Assembly (NCBI GenBank): GCA_963691705.1 | Contig: OY829542.1 | Coordinates: forward strand, 1,991,688-2,055,687 | Reading direction: 5' to 3' | Length of the DNA stretch: 64,000 bases | Origin: Viola odorata | Lineage: Eukaryota; Streptophyta; Magnoliopsida; Malpighiales; Violaceae | Part shown: piece by piece, positions 46,214-56,681 of the stretch | Layout: every line of letters starts with the position of its first letter | Position numbering within the stretch: position 1 is the first letter of the stretch | Notes under the pieces: generated by a model | Database searches by the model: none | Seen by the model: only the letters and a program-made list of their open reading frames with translations | What the model was told of the DNA's origin: nothing | Position numbers and translations under genes: made by a program

Positions 46214-47255
46214 ATGCCTAAGCTGGAAACCTCAGTAGACCTTAAGTCATCGCCTGAAAAGTTCTACGGCTTCTTCAAGAATGATTACAAACTCATCCCT
46301 GTCTATTCTCCTGGAACCACAAAATCACTTAAAGTTGTTGAAGAAGAGACTACACCTACTTCTCTCGTTTATACGACGGAGTGATTCGTCGGTAAGTCAA
46401 CAACCAATCATATATATGTACACAGTCATTATCGTTATTATTTCGCTAAATATGACTTTTACTCCTTCATTTGTCTGTTTTTCTCATATTGGACTGTTAT
46501 GTTTTATAAACATGAAATAGTTTTGTGTTTGTAATTTGTCTCGAATCGGTATAATGGGTGAATTTGGCGTGAAGGTTAATTTGAGCCAGATCTATACCTT
46601 TAGTACGAACTCCATTTACATATGATTAGTGTTGAGCTAATAAGTTTAGTGTACATGTACTTCAAACCTATACAAATAAGAGAGTTATTTTGAACCCATG
46701 TTTCCCGACAGTGTAACCAGAATTATTCTTTGAAAGTGTAAGAAATCAATAAGTTTCCACTCATGGTAACATATTATAGTACTTTCTGTAAAATAAAAAG
46801 AGATTAAGTTTCTACTTTCGTCTCTTTAATTTGCAATTTCTACCTATAAAAAGATGTTGTGACAAATATAATTAAATAGCGTGGTGAATTCTCACAAATC
46901 AGTAGGAAATCGATCGATTTGGTGAAGTTATGCATGATATAATCCTAACTCTTGTGTTTTTTAAAATTTGGATATGGTAGATGGCCAAATTGTTACCATG
47001 ACGGAGAGGATTGAAGAGGACAAAGAAAATAAGTCACTCGTGGCAACACTCATTAAAGGGGATGCCTTGCAAGCTTATAATTTCGTGAAGGCTGTTTTCC
47101 AAATTATTCCAAAGGAAGATGGTGAGGGTAGCAAAGCTAACTTATCCGTTGAATATGAAAAAAAGATTGAGAATGTCCCGACGCCGGACGCTTTCCTTAC
47201 TCTCATGGTTCAGCTTACCAAGGACATCGATGCTGGCCTCACCAAGGAAGAGTAA
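46214..47255 (+). pseudogene. Major latex protein-like (Bet v 1 fold) gene with in-frame stop
   Basis: MLP/Bet v 1-type small ligand-binding protein gene, two exons: 46214-46391 and 46981-47255 (GT-AG, phase 1), the normal MLP layout. Exon 1 reads ETSVDLKSSPEKFYGFF, then SLVYTTE, then TGA (46382-46384) where family members, including the neighbour, have arginine (a CGA to TGA change would explain it), then FV joined to DGQIVTMTERIEEDKENKS in exon 2. Exon 2 is otherwise intact to LTKDIDAGLTKEE. Without readthrough only 56 residues are made. It could be a very recent pseudogene or a sequence error. A tandem paralogue lies at 48218. Confidence 0.85.
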
Positions 47256-48217
47256 AGAAGAAGACGACCAATAAGATCAAGAATCAATTGAAAACAAGAA
47301 AGAGAACAAAATTCGACTGTTGTACTGTGTTTTGTGTGTGTGTTTGTGTTTGTGTAAAATAAAAGCAAGATCGTGAGATCGATTGCATGTAAGCATTGGA
47401 TTTGTATTTGACTATTATTATGTCTATGTGTTTTAAGTATTTTCCAGTCTCTTCCTTTATTTTCTACTTCTTAGATATTTGTTTCATTCCTAAAATCATT
47501 TTCTTTTATTAGTAAATCCTATTGTTAGAATATATTTGGTTTAATGACATTTTACTCCCATGATTTAATGTTTAATTACAAAAGTTGTTTGGGGCCTTTT
47601 TGTAATTTTTAGAGGTGTTACAGACGAAAATTTTAATAATATTTTTTAAAAAAAAATTTATACATACACACTAAATCCAAAAATTTAGGGATATCCTTTC
47701 CTAAATAAATATTAACGGTGATTGAATGGTAAATTATTTAATTTATATTTTAGGTTTGAATTTGAAGGTGAAAATTCGAAAAAACAGGTTCATTCATGAA
47801 TTAGATTAAACTTTTGTCCGAAAAAAAAAAAACAAGTTTCATCCATGTGAAAAGGAGAAAATTCAATCTTGTACAACACTTCTTGAAATTTTTGTCAAAG
47901 TTAAAATTTCCTAATCAAGTCTCATGGAACACAAACACATGATTCCATATGGATGATAATACTATATTCAGAAAGCCGCCGACCTAATCATTGAGCCACC
48001 ACTATTGCAACTTGACACGACCAACTTGTAGGGCTCATATCATATCATATTAACAGGGACCCAAGTTTCACCAACTCAAGCATTAGCCGGGTAGATCACT
48101 ACTTTAATATACTTAAATTCTCATCTATAAAATAAGGGAACCCAAGTTTTATTTCCAACACAACACCTCTCTCTCTCTCATATTATTTGCAAAATAATTA
48201 AGTAGTACGACTTCTTC
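47256..48217. other. Spacer between the two MLP genes
   Basis: AT-rich non-coding. The last 90 bases (AACCCAAGTTTTATTTCCAA then CACAACACCTC) match the region just upstream of the first MLP gene, showing that promoter-proximal DNA was duplicated with the gene. Confidence 0.5.
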
Positions 48218-48818
48218 ATGAGTAACTTGTCGGAGACGCATATAGGCAATGTAGACGTCAAGTCGTCGCCGGAAAAGTTCTACGACTTCTTCATGAATCA
48301 ATATGATCTCATCCCTTCCTATTCTGCTCGAACCACAAAATCACTTCGACGTGTTGAATCCGAGGAGACTACACCTTCTTCTCTCGTTTATACCACCGAG
48401 AGATTTATCAGTACGTAATTACATACACACCCTTTGTCATACTTTTTGTTCTGATTTTTCTAATTAATTTTAATTTTATATTTTATTTACTGACGAGCTT
48501 AATTTTTTTATTACAGCAACAACCTGGCCTGAACAAAAACTTATTACGATGATAGAGAGGATTGAAGAGGATAAAGAAAATAATTCGCTCATCTTCACAG
48601 GGGATCTCTTGCTAGATTATAATTCCATTCGGTCAAGTTTCCAAGTTATAACTCCCGAACCCGATGAAATGGGTGAGGATATCAACAGAGTCAAGATAGT
48701 TATTGAATGCGAGAAAAAACATGAAAATGTCACTTCCACAGACTCGTTGGACGTTATGATGATCTATCTTACTCAGGATATCGATGCATTCCTCACCCCG
48801 GAACCTGAGGAAGAATAA
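48218..48818 (+). CDS. Major latex protein-like protein (164 aa, two exons)
   Basis: Cytosolic Bet v 1-fold protein of the MLP subgroup, expected to bind a hydrophobic ligand. Exons 48218-48410 and 48517-48818 join in frame (phase 1). The protein reads NVDVKSSPEKFYDFFMNQYD, YTTERFITTTWPEQK, then MIERIEEDKENNSLIFTGDL and ends in an acidic PEPEEE tail. It is longer than the usual 150 or so residues because of an N-terminal extension and that tail. No stop or frameshift. Tandem copy of the disrupted gene at 46214. Specific ligand and role unknown. Confidence 0.87.
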
Positions 48819-49221
48819 GGGTCCGTTTGGGATTGCGTTATGTTTTCCCACCACAGATCTAATGATCAAAATCGCTTTCGAAAATCGAAAGTATATACCT
48901 TCTGTTCTGCCATGAAGGAAAGAAGAGTCAATAGATTTCTATCGATTCAATGGTCACATAATATATATGTTTTATTTTTTAACATTGTTTATATCGATGA
49001 GGCTTATCATTCTTAATATCTAATCTTTTCCTTTTTTAACGTTATCAATCCCTATCAATTTGGGTAGATGTAGAACTACTCCAGTAACAGCACTACTAAT
49101 TAACTTTCCTCTTCCTTAAAAATGGTTAACCATGCCATCTCAATCCATGCGTCAACTAATTATTATTTAATTACTAATTAGTGGGAAAGGGCCCAAACCG
49201 GCCAAGAGAGAGCAATACAAA

Positions 49222-51338
49222 GTTGCCGTTTGGCGTTATGGTTCTACTTGGGAAAGTCATTTCCTAAGTAGAAAATCAGCCCCAAGGTGTTTGGTTACGC
49301 CATTTCAAACGGAGCTTCTTGAGAAGAGATTCTTGCAAACAAGCAAAATTGCCATTTCTAGCACTGGTGGGATTTGCTCCAGTGGCCAAAATCAGATTTT
49401 GGCCAAAACACGCGAAGGAGTTTCTACTGTTGAGAGTTTAATGAAACTCTCAGAAACCCAATTTTGCCCTCTTCGACTTCGTTGCAGCCATTCCTTCTTC
49501 TTCTTCTTCTTGTTTTTTTGTTTGGTGATATGGGTTTGTATATTATATGTGTTGGTATCCAGCTCGAATGAGAAAAGTGAAAAATGATGGCAAGGAGAGT
49601 GGCAGTAGCAAAGACTGAATAAAGAAGGAAAGGAAAAAGGTGGAAACCAAATTAATTGAAGGAGTCAATTAATTAGTGCAGCAGAAAAGCAAGAAACGAA
49701 TGGAGTGGACACTGCCATATTGGCCAATTAATTGAAGAGCCAAATTCAATTAATTGATGTGCGTTGGATTTGTTGACTTTTTCCTTTGTTGCTTTTGTTG
49801 ACCGTGTGATGTGCAGGAAAATTGGAAATGGCCAACCAAAGTTGTGCTGGAAAGTGTAAAGGCAACCATGTGAGAGTGTGCCAAAAGGAGCACCATCCCA
49901 TGTTTGACGGGCACAATGTGGTGTAATGATAAAAGGAATGGTGAGTGGAAAAGAGGAGTGGATGCAGGTGCCAAATTGGAATATTTGGACTTGGACTTCT
50001 CATGATCACACGGTGATCATGTGATTGTGGCTTGGGTTGGCACTGCCTTATAAATAGGCATGCCATTAAATGGAAGGTGAGCAGAGCAAGCTTGCAACGA
50101 TGTAGCTGCTAGAGAGAGATCAGTTGCAATGAAGAGCAACTGATCTGTGATTGAGAGGGATACTGTTGAGTATCCGAGAGAGAGAAAAATAGAGAGTATT
50201 TTTCTTGTTTGTGATTGAGAGAGAAAAATAAATCAGTGAGGTATTTATTTTTCTAGATTGTGTCTCCTCGATCTAAATGAGAGATTGAGTTGAGAGAGAT
50301 TGTAAAAGGGATGTTGTTGAACATCCTGAGAGATTGTGAAAGGGATGTTGTTGAGCATCCTGATGTGATTGTAAGACTAATAATTTATTATTAGTGAAGA
50401 TTGTTCGGAGTTGGTCCTGTGGTTTTTCCTCGTTGGAGGTTTTCCACGTAAATCCTCGTGTTGTGTATTTGTTTGCTGCTTGCTGTGTTTAATTGTTCGA
50501 TCCTGGGCGGGGAAAAGGTGATTTTTTCCCAACAATATGTGTATTGGATGCTTTTGATTTGTTGGATTGTTGTTGTATTGACTTGTTGGATGCTTCTGTG
50601 AGGGATTGAGGATTTTTGGATCTGGATGGTTTTGCGGGAAAGGGAAAAGAGATGAAGAAGGTGGCTAAATGAGGAAAAAAATATGACCGTTGGATGGGTC
50701 TTGCCAAAAAGCTAAGATGATCCAACGGTGAGGATGAGAGTGGGAAGGAAAAAAGAATATAATTATTTAATTGGTACGAGTAGTCTCGCTAAAAATAAAT
50801 ATAAATCCGAATGAAAAATATCGAAAGGATTAATAAAATGAAATAAACTAAATGATACGCGTTAAAAATGTAAAATGTGACAATGGATGGAAATGTTCGA
50901 TCTACGGTTCGAGAAATTTTATTCGGAACAGAAAAAATCGAACGAAAAAATACTTAAAATACGGGAAAAAAGGGGTAAAAATTGAAGAAGGTATTAATAA
51001 CTTAAATTTTTTATGGTATTAATAAGTTTAATTTATTTATAATATTAGATAAATATTAGGTGGTAAATATTAGATTATAAATAAATTGATTAAAAACATA
51101 TATAAAGATACTAAAAACATTAATTATAACACTTAAAATGAATTGTTGGTCATTTTATATTCAAACCATAGTTTTAAACCAGTTTTTACCAAACACTAAA
51201 AACAGCTTTTCATTTCCCCACAGAACTTTTAATAAAAAATTACCAAACAGCATACTCCTTTTTCCAGAAGTCATTTTTACACAGAACTTTTTCCTACATA
51301 ATTTTTCCAACTAGAACCGGAACGCCAAACAGACCCTG
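49222..51338. mobile_element. Older non-autonomous DNA element interrupted by a solo LTR (class uncertain)
   Basis: The left end (CGTTTGGCGTTATGGTTCTA) and the inverted right end (TGTTTGGCGTTCCGGTTCTA) match at most positions. They enclose 1.1 kb of non-coding sequence plus the solo copia LTR. The right arm resembles that of the element at 11637-12275. No clean target duplication was found, so the superfamily is not settled. Confidence 0.5.
49545..50539 (+). mobile_element. Solo copia-type LTR with 5-bp target duplication ATATG
   Basis: 985 bp, 49550-50534, from TGTTGGTATCC to TTTCCCAACA, between ATATG copies at 49545-49549 and 50535-50539. A TATA box (TTATAAATAGG) lies near 50048. Downstream is the sequence CCTCGTTGGAGGTTTTCC, common in Ty1/copia LTRs. 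No internal region is present, so it is the product of LTR-LTR recombination. Plus orientation. Confidence 0.88.
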
Positions 51339-51684
51339 CGCGGTTATAAGGATAGCTGTATGTTTATTCCGGTTATTAACCATCCCTTGTCTCACAACCT
51401 TTACTAACCTTACAATAAAAGGAGTATTATTTTTTCTTCATGGAATTAATAGAAATTGTAAATTAGAGGATTCGAATTTGATAAATGTACATACCGGACT
51501 TTACTTTGCAGGATATAGCATTAAGCATTCGTTTACTACAGTGTGTGCTTAGATTCAGAAGCGAATTTAATTATTCACAACACTTATACTTAGTTGGATT
51601 ATCTTGAAAAACGAGTTGGTGTGATTTGCAGGGGAGCATAAACCTGCATTCCGAGAAAGGATTTGAACTGGTTCTGTTTTCACT

Positions 51685-52116
51685 TCGTCACTGAAAAATG
51701 AAAATCATACCCATCCAAGGAAACTGGATCCATCTAACATATATCAGCAGATTAAGTTATCAGAAGATCCTTACTGTTGGATCTTCTCTGGTGTGTCTCG
51801 CCACTCTGCTGCCTCTGATGGTGTTGTGCCTGCGGAAGTGGACACCCTCTGGAGCTGCCTAGGTGTGGCTCGTACCAGCAACCTTTGCCCGTTGCGGGAT
51901 GATGCTCATGGCCTTGACCATTATCTGCGGAATCACCTTCCAGATTTTGATGGTTTTGATAGAATAGAGAGGTCTGATGCAGTGTTGATCGGTAAATGGT
52001 ACTGCCCTTTTATGTTTGTGAGCGAATCTGCATTCAAATGGTTGGGCTGCATGATGAAGAGCTCAATGTTTTACGAGATGACCCTGAAGCAGCAATGGGA
52101 TGTTGGCGTTACGTAA
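51685..52116 (+). pseudogene. DUF1262 protein, C-terminal fragment
   Basis: An open frame reads LDPSNIYQQIKLSEDP, then DDAHGLDHYLRNHLPDF, then GKWYCPFMFV and KSSMFYEMTLKQQWDV. These are characteristic C-terminal motifs of the plant DUF1262 family (function unknown). The N-terminal half and a start codon are absent; just upstream the frame hits stops. Likely a gene fragment, possibly a last exon of a gene whose 5' part is lost. Confidence 0.75.
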
Positions 52117-53480
52117 TGGTTGAGAGGCATGTGCTGAGAAGAATGTGATACTCAGAAGAGCTTGGTTTTATATTATGAATTCAGGCACACTCATAAGATT
52201 AGATACAAGTGGGATTGAAGATTGAAGATTTTAGATTCATATAAGTTTTAGACTCTGTTCATGTTTTGGCATGTTGATTAGAATGCAGTCTCTGACTTCT
52301 TTTAAAGTTGGATTTTACTAGTGAGTAAGCTGGCGCTACGCCGCGGGTGAAATTAACTCACAAGTTGATGTTCTTAATTCAGACATGCTAAAAATAAAAC
52401 TGAAGATTTATCTGATTTCACCTTCATCAGTTTAAGGTGTTAAGAGAAGACAGCTTAGACATAAATGTTGTAAGATTGGTTTATTTTTTAGGCTGTTAGA
52501 TATTTATATATCTTTGAACTCTAGAATTCAAAAACCATAACATAACCTTAACATACCTGGTTCTCTGGCACATGGAGCATGATGTAAAAGAGGAAGAACT
52601 GCTCTGTCCTGCAAATTAAGAAGATGAAGTAAGTACGCTCGTCATAATCAATAGTACTCAATTATTTGTCTCTACTTTTCATGATGCTCTAAGGAATTGT
52701 AAATCTCCATGATTTATATGGTTTGTCTACGATAAGAACGTGTGTGTGTACAGATGAGGTTTTAAAACTCTATCTAATGGTTAAAACAATCAAGAGGATG
52801 CAGAAAACCATGGCATACGAAATACCTTCATTGTAACAACAAAACAATGAATCCATCTTGCCTAAGGGCATGAGATGTCTGCTACGACTTTTGTCGAGCA
52901 GGTGCAGTGCAGAAGATGAATGCTGGGTTGAACAGTGGCCCAGACTTGCAATTAACACAACAGTGGCACCACAACGAAGACCCAAATCCAAGTAGCTTCC
53001 CATGCATGATAGGTGAAGCTCAGATGGAGGATTGGCATTTGAATTGGCCACAAAAATTCAAACGGAGCAACTGTACAGCAAACCTTGACAAGACTGTATT
53101 CTATCCTTTTTGATCGAAAAGTTTGTAGTCTGTTGATCAGCAAGCCTTTCAACAAAAAAATGTCCCTTCTTCTCCAATGTGGTAAGGGAAAAAAAAGACT
53201 TCAAATTGTTCATCTTTTTCATATTGCCTCCAACTCTGCTCCTTTTTTTTTTTCAGATTGATTTTGATTCTGCAATTTGCTGATCATTTGATTATAGTTG
53301 ACTTGCCATGGACAAATCCTAATTGTTGATCATTTGATAGTTTTTAAAGATGTGATAATTTTTTTAAAAACTTACAAAAAATAATTTTTTTAGGAAAGTA
53401 AGGTGTGATTGTTTAACAGAGTCAATGACAACTAATTAATAAAATCAGCCTAATAATTTTTGTACGGTATGAAATTGAAG
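52117..53480. other. Non-coding stretch after the DUF1262 fragment
   Basis: No recognised gene. A 68-codon open stretch at 52907-53113 (QQWHHNEDPNPSSFP) has no family I know and is probably chance or a decayed exon. Confidence 0.4.
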
Positions 53481-53499
53481 TGTGCTCAAATTTTTTTTT

Positions 53500-53620
53500 G
53501 GACGTACGTTAAGGATTAATTTACATTAGAATTTTTTGGAATCAAATAGTGAGTCATCCGATTTTCTTGAGATGCATACCGGAACAGTATGCGACAAGTA
53601 AAAATGGACGGAGGGAGTAT
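53500..53620. mobile_element. Truncated Stowaway MITE (one end only)
   Basis: The right end AATGGACGGAGGGAGTA and the preceding AATCAAATAGTGAGTCATCC match the right half of the MITE at 28932-29142. The left inverted repeat is missing or unrecognisable. Confidence 0.55.
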
Positions 53621-53957
53621 TTATTATCGAAGCATTTTCTTCCGGCGGGAACTGGTACTTATGTTTAAATCTCACATCCAAAAAAAAAACAAAATCACAT
53701 ACTGGGCCTGGGCTCAGAACTCAAACTGTCAATTAGTATAAAGCCCACTCAAAAACCCTAAAAGGGCACCCAACACAGCACCAGGACAGGTAAGCGGAAT
53801 CCCGTGTCTGTATGACTCCTCTCTCCTCTATATAAACCCCTCACCATTTCTCTCCTCTAGACACCGAGCGGGAAAAAGGAAATAAACAAACCCCATCAAA
53901 ATCAAACCACGTTCTCCTGATTGCTTAAGCACGCGTCCTTGCTTCCCCTCAAAATTG

Positions 53958-55134
53958 ATGGCTAATTTGGTCGATCAAGACCAGCAATGGCTGCTCAATT
54001 GCTTGACTGCCACTTTTGACCCTAACCAGGAAGTCCGTTCCTTCGCTGAAGCTTCACTCAATCAGGCTTCTCTCCAGCCAGGTTCTTCTAACTAAACTTC
54101 TACTTTTCTAAATTTGTCACGTCGCTCCCTACTTCCCGCCTCGGTGTCTCTTCTCTGCATGAAGTGGGAAGTGGATTATTTTTTGGAGTGAACTGCTGCC
54201 CTTATTGTTGTTTCCAGGCTTGGCGTATGTCATTTGATTGATTTCTTTGCTCGAATTTTTAAAACCCCATTGAAATCTCTACTTAAAGTGTGAAAATTAC
54301 TGTTATTAATAAGTGATTTGGACATTATGGTGGAACTTGAGTGGTGTGAAACATGTTATGAGATTGCACTGGATACTGTCTGACATGATGTGAACTGGCG
54401 TACTTTAAGTTATCACCCCTAATTGGGTAGATGGAGACAATTGAAGTTCCAAGCTGTAGGTTGGCTTTGTAATTCATTTGGTACATCTTGGGAATCACAA
54501 ATTGTGGAGGCTAGGTCCTTGGTTCAAGTCTCTAGCCTGGGAAAGCAGGAGAGCAGCCAAACGGCAATGTGTTGCTTAGTGCTAACACTGGGAAAATAAT
54601 AAATTGTGGGAGCTGCTTACCATGAAAAGAGGAAAATGCAATGTATTATTTACGTCTCAACAAAGCTTGCTACTATTGTTCACAATGACATATTTATTGA
54701 TTGTAATATTTCTCCTGAAGGTTTTGGAAGGGCACTTTCCATGGTTGCTGCAAACAGGGAGCTATCTTTGGGGTTGCGTCAGATATCCTTTGCTATTTTC
54801 TGTTGGATTGTTCTGCTTTGTCTTTTTTGTACTTTGCTTCACCTCCTGTTTCTCGGTTTCCTGATATTGTTCAGTTGATGATGTTAAGAGTTTGAGTCTA
54901 GATGCTACAACCAGTGTTTTGCTGATTGTTTTTCATCTGTACATCATGATCATCCTCATCATTTATGGCTGCCCTTTCTCTTTGATCTGCTAGAGCTACA
55001 TATTGCATGCCATTTCATTTCCTCTTACTATTTTTTTGTGAGACTTAACTTTCTATTACCTAGCTGCTGTCCTTCTAAAGCAATTCATTAAGAAATATGG
55101 TTTTGAACATCCTGCTGTATCAAGTGAAGAGAAG
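53958..55134 (+). pseudogene. Importin-9-like gene, 5' fragment (three exons, then lost)
   Basis: Start of a karyopherin-beta nuclear import receptor. Exon 1 (53958-54081) reads MANLVDQDQQWLLNCL and NQEVRSFAEASLNQASLQP. Exon 2 (54721-54782) reads GFGRALSMVAANRELSLGL. Exon 3 (55060-55134) reads LAAVLLKQFIKKYGFEHPAV. They join in frame with GT-AG and AT-AC introns. The importin-beta N-terminal HEAT region should continue for about 900 more residues, but no further exon was found before the inverted-repeat block begins at 55382, nor after it. Exon 3 also lacks several residues usually present between IKK and FEHP. Upstream there is a plausible TATA box (TATATAAACC near 53830). Probably truncated and non-functional; a very large intron cannot be excluded. 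Confidence 0.8.
54783..55059 (+). other. U12-type AT-AC intron in the importin-9-like gene
   Basis: The 5' splice site is ATATCCTTT (U12 consensus). The branch region CTTAAC sits about ten bases before the 3' splice site TATTAC. Splicing AT-AC restores the importin frame LRQ-LAAVLLKQF exactly; no GT-AG choice here does so. Confidence 0.88.
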
Positions 55135-55775
55135 GTACTTCCGACATTAGTATGGAGAAAAAATATCCATAACACTACTGCATCGCCATATTCTGTTTCC
55201 TTTTGATCCCCATATGACCTGTCACATTTCCACAGTACTTTTTGTGAAATTCGAGTTACGTTCAACCATATTTAGATAGTTCATAGCGCTGCTATAATCA
55301 TTGTCAGTTTGTAGATCTTGCTGATTGTTGTTAATATTTGATCTGCCATCGCTCCTACTTGCTAACCCATGACAAAGGGAAATCAACTTATGTACTTAAT
55401 TATACTTTTAAAGTTTAAACCCTACTTACCTATATATATATATATATATTTTAAAGGTACTTATCTATCTATATGATTAGCCAGAAATTAGTCGAAAGAC
55501 TCAGACGATTGAATATCTAAATCAAACCCAACAAGATCAGAAGTTTAGAATCATTTCCGTTAGAAAATTCATACTACTAGGGCTCATTAATTAATATCCT
55601 AGAACGAATTTAATTCTCCACACACGAATGTAAGGGATAAGATACATCCTTTAATGAGCTACAATCATATTCTAACAAGGGGACTCAATACACCTCAAAT
55701 TCTACCGAATCCAACTCGAATTCTGCCACAAAACTGGCAGATTTCTCCTCTCAATTGCTACTAAACACCTCCATC

Positions 55776-56681
55776 ACAGGGTACGTTTTTTTTTTTAAAT
55801 AAGCTGATAAATATATATAGAGAAAACTATCATGAAGCTCATGACAGAAAAAAGAGACAGCTAACACTGCCTACCAAGCAAGTTTACAGAGAAAAAAGCA
55901 GCAACCTAAACTACTCACAATCCAGGCAAAGCACGATAGAAAAGAACTAGACTAAGGCAAACTGGAAACAGAAAAAATCACGTAACTCCACTATCTGGGG
56001 AACGACCCCAGACTTGCAGCCAAATGGGAGAAAAGGTCATCTGAGATGCAATGTACGGGAAGCTCCGATCTCTATTTCGTATCCAGTAGTGCCACGTGGT
56101 AAATATATCGTGGAATATAAGGTGAGGTCTGATCGTAGTCTGACGAAACACTGTGGAGTTTCGGTGCTTCCAAACAGTCCATATAATCGCACTTAGGAGC
56201 ATCCTCCACAAGTCTTTAGTTTCCCGTTGCGTGGTTGGAAGAATGTCGGTCCAGCTGTGCCATAACTCATCTATTCGTTGCGGTCTGGTCCACCTGATTC
56301 CTGCCCACTGAAATATTGCTCCCCACATCTCATTTATCCGTTCGCAATGAAGAAATAGATGATGCACAGTCTCTACTTGGCCATAACATAAAGGGCAGGA
56401 ATTGTTGTCTGCAGTAATGACTTGGCGATGGTGAAGAAACGATCTAGTGGCAATCCGCTCCTGTAAGACCAACCAAGTAAAAAATTCCACACGGTAAGGT
56501 ATGTGGCCACGCCAACAAGCAGAGAGAAAGTGATTCCGTCTTTGACCATGACGGATCTGTTCTATACCAGAGCAAAATGATTTTATGGAGAAGTTCTTGG
56601 ATGGTTCTAGGATCCAGCTCAAGCCATGAGAGTTCTCCGATCTATCAGGCGCATGAAGGAGAGGGTACGTACAGGGTACGT
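55776..56681 (-). mobile_element. 5'-truncated LINE insertion, 11-bp target duplication ACAGGGTACGT
   Basis: ACAGGGTACGT flanks 55787-56670 (55776-55786 and 56671-56681). On the minus strand the insert ends in a poly-A tract (T run at 55786-55796). It carries the 3' end of a LINE ORF2 and is absent from the matching position in R1 (near 45635). This is the expected structure of a 5'-truncated L1-type retrotransposition. Confidence 0.88.
55978..56665 (-). pseudogene. LINE ORF2 C-terminal fragment with zf-RVT domain
   Basis: An open frame of about 215-229 codons without a proper ATG. It contains the zinc-binding reverse-transcriptase domain: PYRVEFFTWLVLQERIATRS, CPLCYGQVETVHHLFLHC, MWGAIFQW. 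The polymerase core is missing through 5' truncation. The frame itself is intact, so the insertion is not very old. Confidence 0.85.
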
